From Flavobacteriales bacterium (GTDB lineage: Bacteria > Bacteroidota > Bacteroidia > NS11-12g > UBA9320), in NCBI GenBank assembly GCA_020635355.1, contig JACJZW010000009.1:1-64000 (forward strand): a stretch of DNA of 64,000 bases. The letters run 5' to 3'. The notes below the pieces were generated by a model, which worked only from the letters and a program-made list of their open reading frames with translations, was not told the origin of the DNA and did not search any database. The position numbers were made by a program, and so were the translations under genes. Of this stretch, positions 54,019 through 61,840 are shown in pieces. The first letter of the stretch is position 1; every line of letters starts with the position of its first letter.

Positions 54019-54942
54019 TTAATCTAAATTCAGCTCAACAGATGACAGAACGACGAATTCTTTTAACCGATCGTTGATTTCTTCGTTGGTTAAACCCACC
54101 AAACGCTCTGTTCCGAACTTCTCTACACAGAAAGATGCCATCGCCGATCCATAGACAATAGCGCGTTTCATGTGCTCAAAGTCCACCTGGTCCAATTTTG
54201 CGAGATAACCAATAAACCCACCGGCGAAGGTGTCACCAGCACCAGTTGGATCAAAAACTTCTTCCAGCGGCAAGGCCGGTGCGAAGAAAACTTTGTCTTC
54301 ATGGAACAGAAGAGCACCGTGCTCCCCTTTTTTAATAATCAGGTACTTGGGTCCCATATCCCGGATAATGCGACTCGCTTTTTTGAGACTGTATTCACCG
54401 GATAGTTGACGTGCTTCCTCATCGTTGATGATGAGAACATCAATCATAGTCAAGGCTTTCCGAAGATCGTCCATGGCCACGTCCATCCAGAAATTCATAG
54501 TATCCATGGCAATAAGCTTTGGACGTTTCTCCAATCGTTCAATCACCTTGATCTGTACATCCGGGGAGAGGTTACCGAGCATCAGGTATTCACAACCCTG
54601 ATAGCGTTGGGGTATAATGGGATCAAATGTTCCCAGCACGTTCAGTTCCGTAACCAACGTATCCCGGCTATTCATGTCATTGGAATACTTGCCACTCCAG
54701 AAGAAAGATTTCTCATCCTCTTTGATTTGGAGTCCTTCTGAGTTCACCCCCATGGAGTTGAGCTGATGAATTTGCTCCTGGGGAAAATCGCCTCCAACAA
54801 CGGCAACCAGATTAACGGGTTTACACAAGTAGGAAGAGGCCATTGAAATGTAGGTGGCAGCACCTCCAATAATTTTGTCCGTCTTTCCAAAAGGTGTTTC
54901 GATGGCGTCAAAGGCAACGCTTCCAATAACGAGTAACGACAT
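54019..54942 (-). CDS. PfkB-family carbohydrate/nucleoside kinase
   Basis: This is a 307-residue ribokinase-fold kinase. The ATG at 54942 starts MSLLVIGSVAFDAIETP; the longer frame reads into a low-complexity region. Family marks are GGAATYISMASSYL, the substrate-lid region and the C-terminal anion-hole motif DPTGAGDTFAGGFIGYL, whose aspartate is the catalytic base. The substrate may be a sugar or nucleoside (ribokinase and adenosine kinase share this motif). A one-mismatch -7 box (CACCTTTG) lies 17 bases upstream. recJ follows 29 bases downstream. Confidence 0.88.
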   Translation of the reverse strand: MSLLVIGSVAFDAIETPFGKTDKIIGGAATYISMASSYLCKPVNLVAVVGGDFPQEQIHQLNSMGVNSEGLQIKEDEKSFFWSGKYSNDMNSRDTLVTELNVLGTFDPIIPQRYQGCEYLMLGNLSPDVQIKVIERLEKRPKLIAMDTMNFWMDVAMDDLRKALTMIDVLIINDEEARQLSGEYSLKKASRIIRDMGPKYLIIKKGEHGALLFHEDKVFFAPALPLEEVFDPTGAGDTFAGGFIGYLAKLDQVDFEHMKRAIVYGSAMASFCVEKFGTERLVGLTNEEINDRLKEFVVLSSVELNLD

Positions 54943-55011
54943 GATTCCAAGATTTGCCGCAAAGGTGGCCAAATCAGCGAGAACTGCCAGTTCATTTTTT
55001 TCAAAAAAATA

Positions 55012-55040
55012 TTTGAGAATGGTGAAAAGAATTATTTTTG
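55012..55040 (+). promoter_or_regulatory. Promoter of tRNA-Asn
   Basis: TTTG at 55012-55015, 17 bases, then TATTTTTG at 55033-55040, 15 bases before the mature tRNA. Confidence 0.65.
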
Positions 55041-55055
55041 CACCGCTTTTGACAC

Positions 55056-55129
55056 GCCTCATTAGCTCAGTTGGTTAGAGCGACGGACTGTTAATCCGCA
55101 GGTCCCTGGTTCGAGTCCAGGATGGGGCG
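55056..55129 (+). tRNA. tRNA-Asn (GTT)
   Basis: A full cloverleaf can be drawn: acceptor GCCTCAT with ATGGGGC (one G-T pair), D-stem GCTC/GAGC, anticodon loop CTGTTAA with anticodon GTT, T-stem CCTGG/CCAGG with loop TTCGAGT, and discriminator G. The anticodon stem has one mismatch at its base (A27-C43). CCA is not encoded. It is followed by a terminator. Confidence 0.93.
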
Positions 55130-55140
55130 CTTGATGATTA

Positions 55141-55172
55141 AAGCCTTGCACTTTTGTGCAGGGCTTTTTTTT
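55141..55172 (+). terminator. Intrinsic terminator of tRNA-Asn
   Basis: AAGCCTTGCAC pairs with GTGCAGGGCTT (one T-G pair) around TTTT, followed by eight T. Confidence 0.85.
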
Positions 55173-55401
55173 AATGGTTGCCTTTGAGCAAAGGGCTCAT
55201 ATGACAAACCAACTCCTCTGAATGATGGTGATTTGATTAACAAAACCAAGGTGTCTGTCTTGATGATCGTTATTTTGATCGATTTCGGCAGGTAATCCAC
55301 ACATTCCTGCAAAACGTTACACAATTCTTTATCCCTGATTTACAGGTCATTACAACCCACAACCACCCAGAATCCACAATTGTGACAGAGGGATTATAGG
55401 A
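55173..55401. other. Non-coding stretch after tRNA-Asn
   Basis: Between the tRNA terminator and the promoter of the next gene I see no gene or clear repeat. A weak hairpin TGAGC/GCTCA occurs near 55187-55201. Confidence 0.4.
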
Positions 55402-55428
55402 TTGGCACAATATTTTTAAGTACTTTTG
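55402..55428 (+). promoter_or_regulatory. Promoter of the T9SS-CTD mini-protein gene
   Basis: TTG at 55402-55404, 16 bases, then TACTTTTG at 55421-55428, 14 bases before the ATG at 55443. Confidence 0.5.
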
Positions 55429-55442
55429 AAACTGAAGTCGAT

Positions 55443-55799
55443 ATGAAAAGAACTCTACTTCTTCTATGTATGGTAACCTTGTTTGTAGCCCTCGGCACTT
55501 TGTCAAGTGTAGGAGCTGCGGATAATCATACTGTAACTTCTGTTCACGGAGAGAAGGTAAAACTCGGACAGAATTATCCCAACCCAGCCGTTGGTCGCAC
55601 CTACATTGAGGTGGATTTCGAAGGCGAAGAAGCAACCCTAACCGTATACAACGTAGTAGGAAAGCTCATCGAAGAACGGGTTGTTACTTCCAAACTGATT
55701 GTTCTCGACGTTTCTCAATACGACGAAGGCATTTATCTCTACACCCTGGAAGCCAATGGTGAGAAAATCACCAAACGGATGACGGTGAAGAAACAGTAA
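55443..55799 (+). CDS. Minimal T9SS type A sorting-domain protein
   Basis: This is a 118-residue protein that is nearly nothing but a signal peptide (about 1-25, SSVGAA) and a T9SS type A C-terminal sorting domain (about 36-118). The domain shows KLGQNYPNPAVGRTYIEV, then TLTVYNVVGKLIEER, then GIYLYTLEANGEKITKRM, the usual order of motifs. Only about ten residues lie between signal and domain, so there is no cargo. The start is well defined by the signal peptide and the promoter. It may be a small surface protein in its own right or a decoy/regulator of the system; both are inference. Confidence 0.82.
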   Translation: MKRTLLLLCMVTLFVALGTLSSVGAADNHTVTSVHGEKVKLGQNYPNPAVGRTYIEVDFEGEEATLTVYNVVGKLIEERVVTSKLIVLDVSQYDEGIYLYTLEANGEKITKRMTVKKQ

Positions 55800-56026
55800 T
55801 TCCTTTCCTTACTTATCATTTGCATCTTGCTTTCGGATAACATTCGATCAGTTGTCACGTTCGTTGTTTCGGCTATGAAAACTACTATTACTTGTGCGCT
55901 GTCCGATCCTCACCAAATTCCAGTATAACAAATAAACTACCGTTGTCTGTCCTTCAAACAGACACCAGCACATTCACACTTAGATCTCCAAAATTGCAGG
56001 CTGATGTTGTTGCCCTGATCGACGAC

Positions 56027-59000
56027 TTACTCTCGACGATTATCTCTGATCTTGTCCATAACTTTCAACGCCGCCTCACTAAGAACCGTGCCCGGACCAA
56101 AGACCAAATCCACTCCGGCGTTCAACAAGTAATCGTAGTCTGATGGAGGTATCACTCCACCGGCCACCACCACCACGTCAGACCGCCCTAATTTTTCCAA
56201 CTCTCGAACCACCATGGGCATAAGCGTTTTATGTCCTCCTGCTAAACTGGAAACACCCAGCACATGCACATCATTTTCCATGGCTTGTTTCGCCACCTCT
56301 TCAGGTGTTTGAAACAAGGGACTAATGTCGATATCAAAACCGAGATCGGCGAAGCCCGTAGCTATCACCCGCGCACCGCGATCGTGTCCATCCTGACCAA
56401 TTTTTGCGACCAACATTCTGGGGCGTCTTCCCTCCTCCGTGTAGAAATCAGTCACCAGTTTTCGTGCTTTTACAAACGATTCATTATTACTCATACCACT
56501 CGCATAAACACCTGAAACAGTAGACGTTTCAGCCTGATATCGACCGTAAACTTTCTCAAGGGCGTCACTCATTTCTCCTAAGGTAGCCCTGCAACGTGCC
56601 GCATGTACACAGGCTTCCAGTAAGTTGGAATTTCCCGAGGCGGCCGCTTCAATTGCCTTTAGAGCCTGATCCACTTCGGTTTGATTCCTGGAGGACTTAA
56701 TTTGATTTAGTCGGGCGATTTGCGACTCCCGAACTTTTGAATTATCAATTTCACGGATTTCAAACGCATTTTCCTCCGAGGTTCGGTATTTATTCACCCC
56801 AACCAGCACATAGTCGCCACTGTCAATTTTGGATTGTTTTCGGGCGGCATCCTCTTCAATTCTGCGTTTTGGCAAGCCGGTAGCAATAGCCTTAGCCATG
56901 CCTCCCAGTTCTTCCACTTCCTGAATCAGTTCCCATGCCTTAAGGGCAATTTGATCCGTCAGGTACTCCACAAAATAACTACCTGCCCACGGGTCGATTA
57001 CGTCTGTTAACCCCGTCTCACTCTGTAGATAGATTTGAGTATCCCGAGCTATTCCAGCAGAGTATTCCGTTGGAAGGGCCAGTGCCTCATCCAGTGCATT
57101 GGTATGCAAGGACTGCGTTCCGCCCATTGCTGCGGCCTTGGCTTCTATGCACGTTCGTGCAACGTTGTTGTAGGCATCTTGCTCCGTTAAGCTCCATCCA
57201 CTGGTTTGGCAGTGCGTTCGGAGCATCATTGACTTGGCATTCTTTGGATCAAATTGGCTCATGAGTTTCGCCCATAACATCCTGCCGGCCCGCATCTTGG
57301 CAATCTCCATGAAGTAATCCATACCGATTCCCCAGAAAAAACTCAAGCGAGGCGCAAAATCATCTATCGCCAAACCGGATTGAATCCCCGTTCGAACGTA
57401 TTCGAGCCCATCGGCCAGCGTATACGCCAATTCTACTGCAGCACTCGCTCCAGCTTCCTGCATGTGGTATCCTGAAATACTGATGGAGTTAAACCTCGGC
57501 ATTTCGGCAGCGGTATATTTAAAAATATCGCTCACAATACGCATCGAAGCCGCAGGCGGATAGATGTAGGTATTGCGCACCATAAATTCCTTCAGAATGT
57601 CGTTTTGAATGGTTCCGGACAACTCGCCTGATGCCACGCCAGACTCCTCAGCCGCGACGATGTAAAATGCCATAATGGGTAAAACGGCGCCGTTCATGGT
57701 CATGGAAACCGACATTTTATCCAATGGAATGCCATCGAATAGAATTTTCATGTCCTCCACCGAATCAATAGCCACTCCGGCCATACCCACATCTCCGGTC
57801 ACGCGTGGATGATCGGAGTCATACCCCCGATGTGTGGCGAGATCAAATGCCACGGAAAGTCCTTTTTGACCCGCCGCCAGATTCTTGCGATAAAAGGTGT
57901 TGGATTCCTCCGCCGTGCTAAAACCAGCATATTGGCGGATGGTCCACGGGCGTTTGGTATACATGGAACTGTATGGCCCTCGACGAAACGGCACTAAACC
58001 CGGCATGGAGGTACGGGCAAGATCTGATCGTTGTTCTATGACCTGTCTTGGAATACGGATGCCTTCCGCTGAAGTATGGATCGTGTTGTCATCACTAACT
58101 TCCACCGACAACAATGCTTCATTCTCCAAATCTTCAAGCAACTGGTTGCTTAGCGCACTTATGAGGTAGGATCCATTTGCAGCGTCCCGAACAAAATCAA
58201 GATGCGATTCATCGCGAAGGAGATGAGAAATATTTCTCGCCAACCTCAAGTCGTTCAATTCTTGTGATTTCGACTGTAACCAGATAAGGTCGGCACCACC
58301 TATGACGGCCGACATGGCTTCAGTGGTGGACCGAAGCGTATTCCAATGGGCCCGTTCATCGGCTTCCTCACGGACCGAACACACTACCGTGATGAGGGGT
58401 GATTGACCATTGAATACCAGTTCCATGGCTTTTCTGATAGCCCGTATGCGCGCTACTTCGTAGAAGAAATTAGGGCCTATTTGTAATTCAATATTGATCA
58501 GGTCACGAACATTTCCTACCCATAACCGATCAGCTAGAATATCTTTAAGTGCCTGAGCCTTCTCCACAAAAAAGTTCACCTCTCCACGACCAACGATGTT
58601 CGTGTTATTGTTAATGAGGGTAAAACAGTTGTGCTTATTTTGGGCCCCTGCTGCGAAAACAAAATCCAATGCCGATGGGCGCGGATTCAGATTGAGAATC
58701 ACCCGTTGACCTGTAAGCTCATTCAAATCCAGGTCGTGAATATCGGCCAATGAATACCATCCCACCTGAGCAGGCTTATTCTCCACCTGAGCCAGGTTGG
58801 TTGATGCAACCAATTTGCAGCCATTCAGGTGTTCATCCACCCAGGCACCCCGCTCATAGCGCAAGACCAACTCCCAGGAGGCTGGGAAGGTGGCCAATGA
58901 CCACGTTTGCTTATTGGTCTCCTCGTAGAAATAGGCGGGTTTAACATCCAGTCCATACCAATCCTTAAGGAGAGTGTCTGGATGATCTCCTTTCAGTTCC

Positions 59001-59074
59001 GATTCAAGTTGCTTCAACCATTCGGTTTGATTGTGAGCGCTAAATTCTGAAAAATCAAGACCCGCTTCTTTCAT
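56027..59074 (-). CDS. Methylmalonyl-CoA mutase, fused small and large subunits
   Basis: This B12-dependent mutase interconverts succinyl-CoA and (R)-methylmalonyl-CoA. The single 1015-residue chain starts at the ATG 59074 (MKEAGLDFSEF), followed by a MutA-like start EWLKQLESELKGDHP. Residues about 1-320 are a small-subunit-like barrel that lacks its own cobalamin domain (late motifs HWNTLRSTTEAMSAVIGGAD, DAANGSYLI). Residues about 325-880 are the catalytic large subunit (EGIRIP, PWTIRQYAGFSTAEESN at about 376, FDLATHRGYDSDHPRV). Residues about 883-1015 are the B12 domain with DGHDRG (DxHxxG, histidine 897) as lower ligand. Most bacteria encode MutA and MutB separately. It is not the IcmF type: no GTPase domain is present. 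No frameshift was seen. Confidence 0.92.
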   Translation of the reverse strand: MKEAGLDFSEFSAHNQTEWLKQLESELKGDHPDTLLKDWYGLDVKPAYFYEETNKQTWSLATFPASWELVLRYERGAWVDEHLNGCKLVASTNLAQVENKPAQVGWYSLADIHDLDLNELTGQRVILNLNPRPSALDFVFAAGAQNKHNCFTLINNNTNIVGRGEVNFFVEKAQALKDILADRLWVGNVRDLINIELQIGPNFFYEVARIRAIRKAMELVFNGQSPLITVVCSVREEADERAHWNTLRSTTEAMSAVIGGADLIWLQSKSQELNDLRLARNISHLLRDESHLDFVRDAANGSYLISALSNQLLEDLENEALLSVEVSDDNTIHTSAEGIRIPRQVIEQRSDLARTSMPGLVPFRRGPYSSMYTKRPWTIRQYAGFSTAEESNTFYRKNLAAGQKGLSVAFDLATHRGYDSDHPRVTGDVGMAGVAIDSVEDMKILFDGIPLDKMSVSMTMNGAVLPIMAFYIVAAEESGVASGELSGTIQNDILKEFMVRNTYIYPPAASMRIVSDIFKYTAAEMPRFNSISISGYHMQEAGASAAVELAYTLADGLEYVRTGIQSGLAIDDFAPRLSFFWGIGMDYFMEIAKMRAGRMLWAKLMSQFDPKNAKSMMLRTHCQTSGWSLTEQDAYNNVARTCIEAKAAAMGGTQSLHTNALDEALALPTEYSAGIARDTQIYLQSETGLTDVIDPWAGSYFVEYLTDQIALKAWELIQEVEELGGMAKAIATGLPKRRIEEDAARKQSKIDSGDYVLVGVNKYRTSEENAFEIREIDNSKVRESQIARLNQIKSSRNQTEVDQALKAIEAAASGNSNLLEACVHAARCRATLGEMSDALEKVYGRYQAETSTVSGVYASGMSNNESFVKARKLVTDFYTEEGRRPRMLVAKIGQDGHDRGARVIATGFADLGFDIDISPLFQTPEEVAKQAMENDVHVLGVSSLAGGHKTLMPMVVRELEKLGRSDVVVVAGGVIPPSDYDYLLNAGVDLVFGPGTVLSEAALKVMDKIRDNRRE

Positions 59075-59078
59075 GGCG

Positions 59079-59107
59079 CAAATGTACGTTACTGGATGAA
59101 AGCACAA
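59079..59107 (-). promoter_or_regulatory. Promoter of the mutase gene
   Basis: On the minus strand, TTG (59107-59105), 18 bases, then TACATTTG (59086-59079), only four bases before the ATG at 59074. It is a strong match with a very short or absent leader. Confidence 0.6.
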
Positions 59108-59137
59108 TTGAGTGGCGGTAAAAGAGCGGCATCGTGA

Positions 59138-59145
59138 TATTTTTG
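59138..59145 (+). promoter_or_regulatory. -7 element of the enoyl-CoA hydratase gene
   Basis: TATTTTTG, a perfect TAnnTTTG, 13 bases before the ATG at 59159. It is divergent from the mutase promoter. Confidence 0.45.
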
Positions 59146-59158
59146 CCAAAAACAGTTC

Positions 59159-59935
59159 ATGGTGTACACACATATTCTTTACGACGTTTCCGAACACATT
59201 GCCACCATCACCATTAACCGGCCAGACAAGCTCAATGCATTGAACGCCGGGTTGTTGAAGGAAATTCAATCCGCCGTTACAACTGGTAATATGGACGATG
59301 ATGTATACGGATTTATTTTGACCGGATCGGGTGATAAGGCCTTTGCCGCCGGTGCTGATATCGCTGAATTTGTGAACTTCAACTATGAACAGGCGTATGA
59401 TCTATCTGCCGATGGTCATGCCGTAATGAACAGCCTGGAAAACAGCGCAAAACCCATTGTGGCAGCCGTAAAAGGATTTGCACTTGGAGGCGGTTGTGAA
59501 TTGGCGATGGCCTGTCATTTTCGGATTGCCGGTAAAAGTGCCCGTTTCGGACAACCAGAAATCAATCTGGGCCTCGTACCGGGATATGGCGGGACACAAC
59601 GGTTGGTTCAACTGATCGGAAGAACAAAGGCCCTGGAACTTCTTTGCAGTGCCCGTATGATGGGGGCCGATGAGGCCAACGATCTTGGGTTGATCAATCA
59701 GTTGGTTGACGATGAGGAGGTGATAACCGCATCCCGTTCGTTCCTGTCCGGCTTATTTTCCAAATCGCCTCAAGCCATGGCTGGGATTATAGATTCTGTT
59801 AATGCCTGTACCGATAAACACCGTGATGGATTTGTTACCGAAATCGAAACATTTGGCAAGTGTTTTGGGTCGGATGACTTTAAGGAAGGTACCAGTGCCT
59901 TTTTAGAAAAACGCAAAGCTCAATTCCGAAAATGA
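59159..59935 (+). CDS. Enoyl-CoA hydratase/isomerase family protein
   Basis: This is a 258-residue crotonase-fold enzyme. The landmarks are TINRPDKLNALNAGL, the oxyanion-hole segment KAFAAGADIAEF, the second oxyanion glycine in GFALGGGCELAMACHF, and the catalytic-glutamate region QPEINLGLVPGYGGTQRL, which carries the glutamate of hydratases. This favours true enoyl-CoA hydration in fatty-acid or amino-acid degradation. It is divergent from methylmalonyl-CoA mutase, fitting a shared propionate/odd-chain or branched-chain catabolic theme. Confidence 0.93.
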   Translation: MVYTHILYDVSEHIATITINRPDKLNALNAGLLKEIQSAVTTGNMDDDVYGFILTGSGDKAFAAGADIAEFVNFNYEQAYDLSADGHAVMNSLENSAKPIVAAVKGFALGGGCELAMACHFRIAGKSARFGQPEINLGLVPGYGGTQRLVQLIGRTKALELLCSARMMGADEANDLGLINQLVDDEEVITASRSFLSGLFSKSPQAMAGIIDSVNACTDKHRDGFVTEIETFGKCFGSDDFKEGTSAFLEKRKAQFRK

Positions 59936-59960
59936 GGTTGATGTCAATTTTGGCACCTCA

Positions 59961-59992
59961 TTTGTATGAATATTCCCGAACATATACCTTTG
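59961..59992 (+). promoter_or_regulatory. Promoter of the first DUF1573 gene
   Basis: TTTG at 59961-59964, 20 bases, then TACCTTTG at 59985-59992, 27 bases before the ATG at 60020. Confidence 0.65.
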
Positions 59993-60019
59993 ACAATAAC
60001 AAACGAAATTCGAAAACTT

Positions 60020-60466
60020 ATGAAACGCTCAATTCTTACTCTTCTCATTGCCATAGGATTCGCGGCTGCCGGCACAGCTCAGGACGCCAAAGTATCTGTA
60101 AACAGCGATGGGGGAGCCAAACTCAAGTTCGATAAAACCGAACATGATTTTGGAACAGTAAAGGAGGGAACTCAAGCAACTGTTACCTTCAAATTTAAGA
60201 ATGAAGGAACGGAGCCGTTGGTTCTGACTTCCGTTCAGGCCTCATGTGGCTGCACCACTCCAAAGTGGACTAAAGAGCCTATCGCTCCAGGTGATTACGG
60301 TGAAGTAACTGCCATCTACAACTCCAAAAACCGTCCGGGTAACTTTACAAAAACCATCACGGTTCGTCACAATGGAGAAGGTGGAACAGAATACCTTACC
60401 ATCCGAGGATTTGTTGAAAAAGCTGAGGAGAAACCAGCTCCTCCGGTTCAAGCCAATCCACAGTAA
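60020..60466 (+). CDS. DUF1573 exported protein (first paralogue)
   Basis: This is a 148-residue protein with a signal peptide (about 1-20, AAAGTAQ) and one DUF1573 Ig-like domain, marked by EHDFGTVKEGTQATVTFKFKN, the cysteine pair in ASCGCTTP and a later YNSKNRPGNFTKTITVRHN. The family is widespread in Bacteroidota and lies in the periplasm or on the surface; its role is unknown. The ATG at 60020 fits the signal peptide. The tail is Pro-rich (KPAPPVQANPQ). A near-identical architecture follows downstream as a paralogue. Confidence 0.87.
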   Translation: MKRSILTLLIAIGFAAAGTAQDAKVSVNSDGGAKLKFDKTEHDFGTVKEGTQATVTFKFKNEGTEPLVLTSVQASCGCTTPKWTKEPIAPGDYGEVTAIYNSKNRPGNFTKTITVRHNGEGGTEYLTIRGFVEKAEEKPAPPVQANPQ

Positions 60467-60486
60467 TCCGCAAAGATCTTAATGTC

Positions 60487-60517
60487 AAAAGCCCTGACTT
60501 CGGTTAGGGCTTTTTTT
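60487..60517 (+). terminator. Intrinsic terminator between the DUF1573 paralogues
   Basis: AAAAGCCCTGAC pairs with GTTAGGGCTTTT around a TTCG tetraloop, followed by T7. It separates the two paralogous genes. Confidence 0.87.
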
Positions 60518-60554
60518 ATGGCATGAATTTGGACTACCACAGGAAAACATCCTT

Positions 60555-60962
60555 ATGAAAAGCATCCTTACCCTTGTTCTCCTAAGCCTAGCCACTCTAT
60601 CCATGGCACAGGATCAAAAGCCAACGGTTACCTTAACACCTTCCGGCGAACCCAAGATCAAATTCGACACACTGGAACATCAGTTTGGAACCATCCAGCA
60701 AGGAAGCCAGGTGAGGCACGTGTTTAAATTTGTAAACAACGGGTCTGCTCCATTGGTCATTTCAAATGTTAAAACACCTTGCAGCTGCACGGCTCCCAGT
60801 TTCTCCAAAGAACCTGTACAACCGGGTGAGTCTGGAGAGGTGGTGTTACAGTTTAACTCGACCGGAAAAAGTGGGCAATTTGTTAAAACCGTCACCGTCC
60901 ATTACAACAGTGATCAAAGTCCGGAATACATTACCATCAAAGGCAACGTGGTAATGCCCTAA
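60555..60962 (+). CDS. DUF1573 exported protein (second paralogue)
   Basis: This is a 135-residue protein with a signal peptide (about 1-18, SMAQ) and a single DUF1573 domain: EHQFGTIQQGSQVRHVFKFVN, TPCSCTAP and FNSTGKSGQFVKTVTVHYN. It differs from the upstream paralogue in lacking the C-terminal Pro-rich tail and in CSC for CGC. The pair most likely arose by tandem duplication. It ends overlapping the convergent ACC-deaminase-like gene by four bases. A weak -7-like TGAATTTG (60524-60531) may drive it. Confidence 0.87.
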   Translation: MKSILTLVLLSLATLSMAQDQKPTVTLTPSGEPKIKFDTLEHQFGTIQQGSQVRHVFKFVNNGSAPLVISNVKTPCSCTAPSFSKEPVQPGESGEVVLQFNSTGKSGQFVKTVTVHYNSDQSPEYITIKGNVVMP

Positions 60963-61840
60963 TCGGCTTTTAGCCAACGATCTGAGAGGATTCCCGTCAT
61001 TCCCCCAGAGTGAATAATTAATACATTTTGAGTGGGTTTGATCAACTTCATCGACATCAATTCCAGTGTTTGACTGATCACCGGACTCATGTAAACCGGG
61101 TCAAGCAGAATGCCTGTTTCTGATGCAAATGATCGGGCCAAATCCCGATGGGACTTGTTCCATTTCCCAATGCCTGCATCGTCCGGAAAATGCAATCGGA
61201 CGTCCTCATTGTTCACCAAACTGTTCAGTTTACCAATGTATTCATCGGTCTTTGGAACCACACTAATTCCGTGCACCATGGATTGAGCCGGTTTAGATTC
61301 CACCACCCCTCGAAAGGTGGTACCCGTACCAACTGCCAACACAATATGGTTGAAAACGTGATCCTCCGGAAGTATTTCTGTACACCCCTGAACGCCTTCC
61401 CGGTTGGCTCCGCCCATCGGCACAAAATGAAAAGATTCATAACCCAGTGGCGCCAAGGATGAGGTAGCATCAAACACTCTTCGATCTAAGAAATGAAGCT
61501 TCATCCCGTATTCATCGCAGAGGCGTAATACGTAGTTGGACCGAATGGATAGTTCATCTCCGCGAACCAATCCAACTGACTTCAAGCCTGCGGATGCACA
61601 GGCTACGGCCACCGCTAACAGGTGATTGGAGTAAGCACCTCCGTAGGTAACCACTCCATCCTTTCCTTGTTCCCTGCAGGCGTCCAGGTTGTACCGAAGT
61701 TTGCGCCATTTATTCCCCGACACAAACGGATGTATCAGATCATCCCGTTTCATGTTCACCTCAACACCAAATTCCCCGAATGCCGAAAAGTGCAGCTTCT
61801 GAATGGGCGTATTGGCTTGAAACCCAAGGCCCTCACTCAT
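60959..61840 (-). CDS. ACC deaminase / D-cysteine desulfhydrase-like PLP enzyme
   Basis: This is a 293-residue fold-type II PLP enzyme. The ATG at 61840 begins MSEGLGFQANTPIQ; the longer frame has no homology. The PLP lysine is in FVSGNKWRKLRYNL, followed by GGAYSNHLLAVA and the phosphate-binding glycine-rich segment VGTGTTFRGVV, with IHSGGMTG near the end. The group includes 1-aminocyclopropane-1-carboxylate deaminase and D-cysteine desulfhydrase, which differ by a few residues I cannot score reliably by eye. It overlaps the flavoprotein gene upstream by eight bases, so the two are translationally coupled. Confidence 0.87.
   Translation of the reverse strand: MSEGLGFQANTPIQKLHFSAFGEFGVEVNMKRDDLIHPFVSGNKWRKLRYNLDACREQGKDGVVTYGGAYSNHLLAVAVACASAGLKSVGLVRGDELSIRSNYVLRLCDEYGMKLHFLDRRVFDATSSLAPLGYESFHFVPMGGANREGVQGCTEILPEDHVFNHIVLAVGTGTTFRGVVESKPAQSMVHGISVVPKTDEYIGKLNSLVNNEDVRLHFPDDAGIGKWNKSHRDLARSFASETGILLDPVYMSPVISQTLELMSMKLIKPTQNVLIIHSGGMTGILSDRWLKAD

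Noticed and set aside
55892..56143. Plus-strand open frame of 83 codons at the mutase 3' end
   Set aside because: It is mostly antisense to the conserved B12 domain and has no recognisable features.
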